Shown piece by piece: positions 63,395-64,000 of a stretch of 64,000 bases of DNA. Within the stretch, counting starts at the first letter, position 1, and every line of letters starts with the position of its first letter. Source of the DNA: Apilactobacillus apinorum (lineage in GTDB: Bacteria > Bacillota > Bacilli > Lactobacillales > Lactobacillaceae). A model generated the notes under the pieces. That model had not been told where the DNA came from. It made no database searches and saw nothing but the letters and a program-made list of their open reading frames with translations. The DNA is taken from positions 1-64,000 of the forward strand of contig NZ_KQ440396.1 in the NCBI RefSeq assembly GCF_001281175.1, read 5' to 3'. Made by a program: the position numbers and the translations under genes.

Positions 63395-64000
63395 ATGATG
63401 GCTAATAAGTCAGAAAACTATAATGATGACTCCATTCAAGTCCTTAAAGGATTGGAAGCAGTTAGAAAACGTCCTGGTATGTACATCGGGTCTACCGATA
63501 GTAAGGGATTACATCATTTGGTATACGAAATTGTGGATAATGCGGTCGATGAAGCATTAGCCGGTTATGGTGACGAAATTAACGTTACTATACATAATGA
63601 TAATAGTATTACAGTGGTGGATCACGGACGTGGAATGCCTGTAGGAATGCATTCATCTGGTAAACCCACTCCAGAAGTAATCCTAACTGTATTACATGCT
63701 GGTGGTAAGTTTACAGAAAATGGTGGATACAAGACCTCTGGTGGTTTGCACGGGGTAGGTTCCAGTGTTGTTAATGCACTTTCAAACAGTTTAAGTGTAA
63801 CTATTGTTAGAGATGGTTACAAATATGAAGAAGATTTCGAAAATGGTGGTCAACCAATTGGCACTCTTAAGAAAATAGGTAAAACAAATGAACATAGTGG
63901 AACTACTGTCACTTTCAAGCCTGATAGTAGTATTTTTACAACCACTATTTATAACTACGATATTTTAAGACAACGTTTAAGAGAATCAGCATTCTTATTG
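63395..64000 (+). CDS. parE: DNA topoisomerase IV subunit B, 5' part (runs off the window)
   Basis: The visible 202 codons encode the GHKL ATPase domain of a type II topoisomerase. The motifs are [15 protein letters not shown], the Mg/ATP-binding [13 protein letters not shown] (N box), [13 protein letters not shown] (G1), and [27 protein letters not shown] (ATP lid). I call it ParE rather than GyrB because it diverges from plsY, as parE does in Firmicutes, and because of the [20 protein letters not shown] stretch. GGGAG lies 6-9 nt upstream of two adjacent ATG codons (63395 and 63398). The 3' end lies beyond position 64000. Confidence 0.92.
   Translation, partial: MMANKSENYNDDSIQVLKGLEAVRKRPGMYIGSTDSKGLHHLVYEIVDNAVDEALAGYGDEINVTIHNDNSITVVDHGRGMPVGMHSSGKPTPEVILTVLHAGGKFTENGGYKTSGGLHGVGSSVVNALSNSLSVTIVRDGYKYEEDFENGGQPIGTLKKIGKTNEHSGTTVTFKPDSSIFTTTIYNYDILRQRLRESAFLL

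Noticed and set aside
63395-64000. GyrB as identity of the truncated topoisomerase gene
   Set aside because: The divergent plsY neighbour and the sequence between the ATPase motifs fit ParE better. No dnaA, recF or gyrA is nearby. A full-length alignment would settle it.

Overview
The window is a gene-dense core stretch of a low-GC Gram-positive chromosome, most probably a member of the Lactobacillaceae. The main evidence is an SMK-box (SAM-III) riboswitch in front of metK, a class known from Lactobacillales; T-box leaders on leuS, argS and thrS; a Lys-type MurE with D-aspartate ligase and aspartate racemase; PepV; and gene neighbourhoods conserved in Firmicutes (yhaO-yhaN/prsA/hit/ecsAB, thioredoxin-ytpR-sftA-murC, polA-mutM-coaE-nrdR-dnaB-dnaI, infC-rpmI-rplT, yqeG-yqeH-yhbY-nadD-yqeK-rsfS-yqeM). 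The genus cannot be fixed from sequence alone. I see no insertion sequence, prophage, CRISPR array or rRNA gene.

Layout. 1-1000: ten tRNA genes on the plus strand (Ser, Glu, Val, Asp, Phe, Tyr, Trp, His, Cys, Leu) closed by a terminator. 1000-13300: metK with its riboswitch, an efflux pump, the tRNA-modifying MnmM, leuS with T-box, a lipid-linked-oligosaccharide flippase-like protein, a YoaK protein, NAD(P)HX dehydratase, dipeptidase PepV, a deoxynucleoside kinase and MscL. 13300-18000: a secreted sedolisin protease, an unknown small protein and a UvrA-like double ABC ATPase. 18000-23600: an apparent peptidoglycan operon (asparagine-synthase-like amidotransferase, murE, D-Asp ligase, Asp racemase) that would build an L-Lys to D-Asp/D-Asn cross-bridge. 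23600-28700: unknown membrane protein, DUF2187 protein, tRNA-Gly(CCC), argS with T-box, and a bifunctional penicillin-binding protein.

28700-36200: the yhaO/yhaN DNA-metabolism pair, then PrsA, a YtxH-like protein and a HIT hydrolase on the minus strand, diverging from ecsAB. 36300-43000: trmB, an unknown membrane-anchored protein, thioredoxin, ytpR, sftA, murC and a Bax-inhibitor-1-type membrane protein. 43100-50000: polA, mutM, coaE, nrdR, dnaB and dnaI, a replication/repair operon. 50000-53700: thrS with T-box, then infC-rpmI-rplT with an attenuator leader. 53700-60100: the yqe cluster, tmcAL, yceD and rpmF. 60300-64000: a two-component system, plsY, and the 5' part of parE, cut by the window end.

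The most notable observations are: (1) the threonyl-tRNA synthetase has a normal-length N2 editing domain but all four signature catalytic residues (His, His, Cys, His) are replaced, predicting a ThrRS that cannot edit Ser-tRNA(Thr); (2) unusual start codons, AUA for infC and apparently AUU for a DHA2-type transporter and possibly a second gene; (3) tRNA-Phe has a U-C mismatch in its acceptor stem; (4) tRNA-Gly(CCC) and the argS T-box appear to share one transcript; (5) short inverted repeats lie between the -35 and -10 elements of the thrS and infC promoters. I did not find a convincing new multi-gene defence or mobile system here.
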